Shown here: positions 5,050 through 6,690 of the stretch, in pieces | Layout of the letters: the number at the start of each line of letters is the position of its first letter | Position numbering within the stretch: the first letter of the stretch is position 1 | Source of the DNA: Candidatus Eiseniibacteriota bacterium | Lineage (GTDB): Bacteria; Eisenbacteria; RBG-16-71-46 | Assembly: GCA_903921835.1 (NCBI GenBank) | Contig: CAIXRL010000363.1 | Location: 1-6,690, forward strand | Length of the DNA stretch: 6,690 bases | Reading direction: 5' to 3' | Program-made: the position numbers and the translations under genes | The notes under the pieces: generated by a model | The model's input: the letters and a program-made list of their open reading frames with translations, nothing else | Told to the model about the DNA's origin: nothing | The model's database searches: none

Positions 5050-6690
5050 TCACTCCAACACGATCACCCGCGTCACGCGCCTGTTCACGCCCTGCGTGAG
5101 GCGCACGAGGTAGAGCCCCGGCGCCAGGCGGCTGCCCGCGGCCAGGTCCACGGTGTGGCGGCCCGCTCCCAGCGAGCCCACCTCGCGCGTCACCACCTGC
5201 CGGCCACTCACGTCCACCAGCTGCAGCCACGCGCCGGCCGAAACAGGCAGCGAGAACACCACGTTCAGCCGTTCGCCGCGCGTCGGATTCGGGCGCACGC
5301 CGGCGAGTGCGAATGACAATGTTGCGTCGTCTTCCACGTCAAGAGTGCCGCCCGGTGTCAGCGACGCGAAACCACTCTCGTTGCCATTCACGTCCGCCGC
5401 GCTCAGCTTGTAGTAGCTGCCCGCCGCACCCACGTCCACATAGCCCGTGTCACTGCGCGTGGCGATCAGGTTCGCCGGCCCCGGCACGAAGCCCGCCGAG
5501 CTGCCGCGATAGACGCGGTAGTACCAGAGATCGGCCTCGCTGTTCGCACCCCAGTGCAGGTGGGTCGCGCCGCTCGCATAGGCGCCCGTGAACGGCGCAG
5601 GCAGCGCAGGCGGCAGGTTGTCCACCGAGTAGCCCGAGTCGGGGGCCGAGTTGTAGAAGACGCTCGGGGTCGCAGTAACGGCTCGCACGAAGAACGCGGC
5701 CCAGTGTGTGCCGCTGCCGTTGGAGTCCGAGAGCGTCGGCACCACGATGCTGTAGATGGTGTCGGCGCTGGCGTCCATCGAGCCCACGGCATCCCACCCC
5801 GCGATCGCGACGGCCGTCGGATCTGCGGTTCTGCCTCCATCCGCCGGACCTGGGCCGATTGCTGTCGCATGCGCGAAGGTCGCAGGAGCGGCCCCCGCAT
5901 CGATGCGCCGGAAGACGCTGTAGCGGACAATCGGACTCGGCGCGCCGACGTAATCGCCCGGGCTGGGCGCGACGTAGATGCGCACCTGCCGGCCCTGGTC
6001 GCCGCGGACATCGCGCATCCGCGAGATGGTCGGGCTGAATGTCGCCGCCACCCGCTGGGTCACCGGGGAGGAGATCCTGCCCAGAAACGTCGCGGCGCCC
6101 AGGTAGACCGCGGTGAGGGAGCAGTCGCCCAGCGAGAGGCTCGAGGTGGAGAGTCTCGCCGTGCTCCCATCCAGCGTCGCAGTTCCGAGCAGCGTGGTGC
6201 CACCAAAGAACCTCACGGGTCCGGTCGGGGCCCCGTTCCAGGGATCTGGAACGGACACGGTCGCGGCCAAAGCCAGCGACGCCCCGGCCAGAGCGGGGTT
6301 GGGGGTTGACGCAAGAGAAACCGCGGAAGCCCTGAGTGCGAGCAGCACCGACACCGTGTTGGAACCTCGGTTCGCCACCGCCAGGTCGGGCCGGCCATCG
6401 CCGCTCACGTCCCCGATTGCCACCGAGTAGGGATTCGTCCCGGTCGCGAAGTCGGTCTTCGCCCCGAACCCGCCCGCGCCATTGCCCAGCAGCACCGACA
6501 CCGTGCTGGAGCCGTTGTTCGCCATCGCCAGGTCGGGTCGGCCGTCGCCGTTCACGTCCCCGATCGCCACCGAGTAGGGATATGTCCCGGTCGCGAAGTC
6601 GGTCTTTGCCCCGAACCCGCCCGTGCCGTTGCCCAGCAGCACCGACACCGTGTTGGAGTTGAAGTTCGCCACCGCCAGGTCGGGCCGGCC
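5050..6690 (-). CDS. Secreted modular FG-GAP/VCBS-repeat protein with FlgD/T9SS-type C-terminal domain, 3' part
   Basis: The minus frame is open from the window edge to TGA at 5050-5052, giving 546 residues; the N-terminus lies outside. The GTG at 6672 is inside a repeat and is not the start. Residues 1-117 are FG-GAP/VCBS repeats with D-V-N-G-D-G-R-P-D-L-A (calcium-loop Asp/Asn) and V-S-V-L-L-G-N-G-x-G-G-F. About 118-215 is an Ig-like domain (T-G-P-V-R-F-F near 156-162). About 217-355 is a fibronectin-III-like module with the linker D-V-R-G-D-Q-G-R-Q-V (227-236). About 355-447 is a second fibronectin-III module (A-D-L-W-Y-Y-R-V-Y-R-G, A-D-V-N-G-N-E-S). The last about 95 residues (F-A-L-A-G-V-R-P-N-P-T-R-G ... 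G-L-Y-L-V-R-L-T) form a FlgD-like/type IX sorting-domain fold. A surface or secreted adhesion or enzyme-scaffold role is likely. No catalytic domain is visible in this part. A 19-bp terminator hairpin follows. Confidence 0.88.
   Translation of the reverse strand, partial: GRPDLAVANFNSNTVSVLLGNGTGGFGAKTDFATGTYPYSVAIGDVNGDGRPDLAMANNGSSTVSVLLGNGAGGFGAKTDFATGTNPYSVAIGDVSGDGRPDLAVANRGSNTVSVLLALRASAVSLASTPNPALAGASLALAATVSVPDPWNGAPTGPVRFFGGTTLLGTATLDGSTARLSTSSLSLGDCSLTAVYLGAATFLGRISSPVTQRVAATFSPTISRMRDVRGDQGRQVRIYVAPSPGDYVGAPSPIVRYSVFRRIDAGAAPATFAHATAIGPGPADGGRTADPTAVAIAGWDAVGSMDASADTIYSIVVPTLSDSNGSGTHWAAFFVRAVTATPSVFYNSAPDSGYSVDNLPPALPAPFTGAYASGATHLHWGANSEADLWYYRVYRGSSAGFVPGPANLIATRSDTGYVDVGAAGSYYKLSAADVNGNESGFASLTPGGTLDVEDDATLSFALAGVRPNPTRGERLNVVFSLPVSAGAWLQLVDVSGRQVVTREVGSLGAGRHTVDLAAGSRLAPGLYLVRLTQGVNRRVTRVIVLE
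6340..6690 (-). repeat. 147-bp coding tandem repeat (FG-GAP units), array continues beyond window
   Basis: The sequence CCAGGTCGGG recurs at 6381, 6528 and 6675, an exact 147-bp period, which is 49 residues per unit. About 2.4 units are inside the window. Two adjacent units differ by about a dozen bases over roughly 120 compared by eye, several of them synonymous, so the copies are young or kept alike by recombination. The last unit ends at V-S-V-L-L, where the Ig-like domain begins. Confidence 0.9.

Noticed and set aside
1..6690. CRISPR array, tRNA or rRNA genes
   Set aside because: No regularly spaced repeats with unique spacers and no tRNA or rRNA signatures were found on either strand; the 15-bp and 147-bp repeats are directly adjoining units without spacers.

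Overview
The window is very GC-rich and looks like a Gram-negative bacterium outside the well-studied groups. Three things point this way: a two-gene ADP-heptose (LPS core) module, a lipoprotein carrying a TonB C-terminal domain, and a large extracellular FG-GAP/VCBS protein ending in a FlgD/type IX-like sorting domain. That mix fits the FCB-related lineages, for example Candidatus Eisenbacteria or Gemmatimonadota. The assignment is an inference; no marker gene is present to fix it.

Layout. At 1-396 (minus) is the N-terminal part of a uroporphyrinogen-decarboxylase-family protein. A divergent promoter region separates it from a small TonB-domain lipoprotein (689-1237, plus). A hairpin lies between that gene and a convergent tandem-GNAT acetyltransferase (1301-2221, minus). 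The region 2222-2775 has no recognisable protein gene but is dense in structure: a 15-bp triplet repeat, a pair of 21-bp inverted repeats that could bound a MITE-like element, a minus-strand terminator with no visible gene to serve, and a compact set of helices that looks like a multi-branched small RNA of about 160 nt. Then come rfaE1 (2776-3777) and rfaE2 (3774-4274), which overlap by 4 bp and together supply the kinase and adenylyltransferase steps of ADP-heptose synthesis. The gap 4275-5049 has no recognisable gene but several palindromes and an imperfect direct repeat. From 5050 to the window edge (minus) runs the 3' part of the modular secreted protein, followed by a 19-bp terminator hairpin.

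Shared regulation. All four gene starts visible upstream (URO-D, TonB lipoprotein, GNAT, rfaE1) have a -10-like TANNNT hexamer ending only 6-7 nt before the start codon, with no convincing Shine-Dalgarno sequence. This suggests leaderless transcripts. Two of these promoters also carry the same 21-bp TCATGA...CGGG motif just upstream of the -10; a third copy lies in the 2.2-2.8 kb non-coding region.

The most unusual content is non-coding: the branched RNA candidate at 2547-2708, the repeated 21-bp motif, and the possible minus-strand transcript at 2317-2460.
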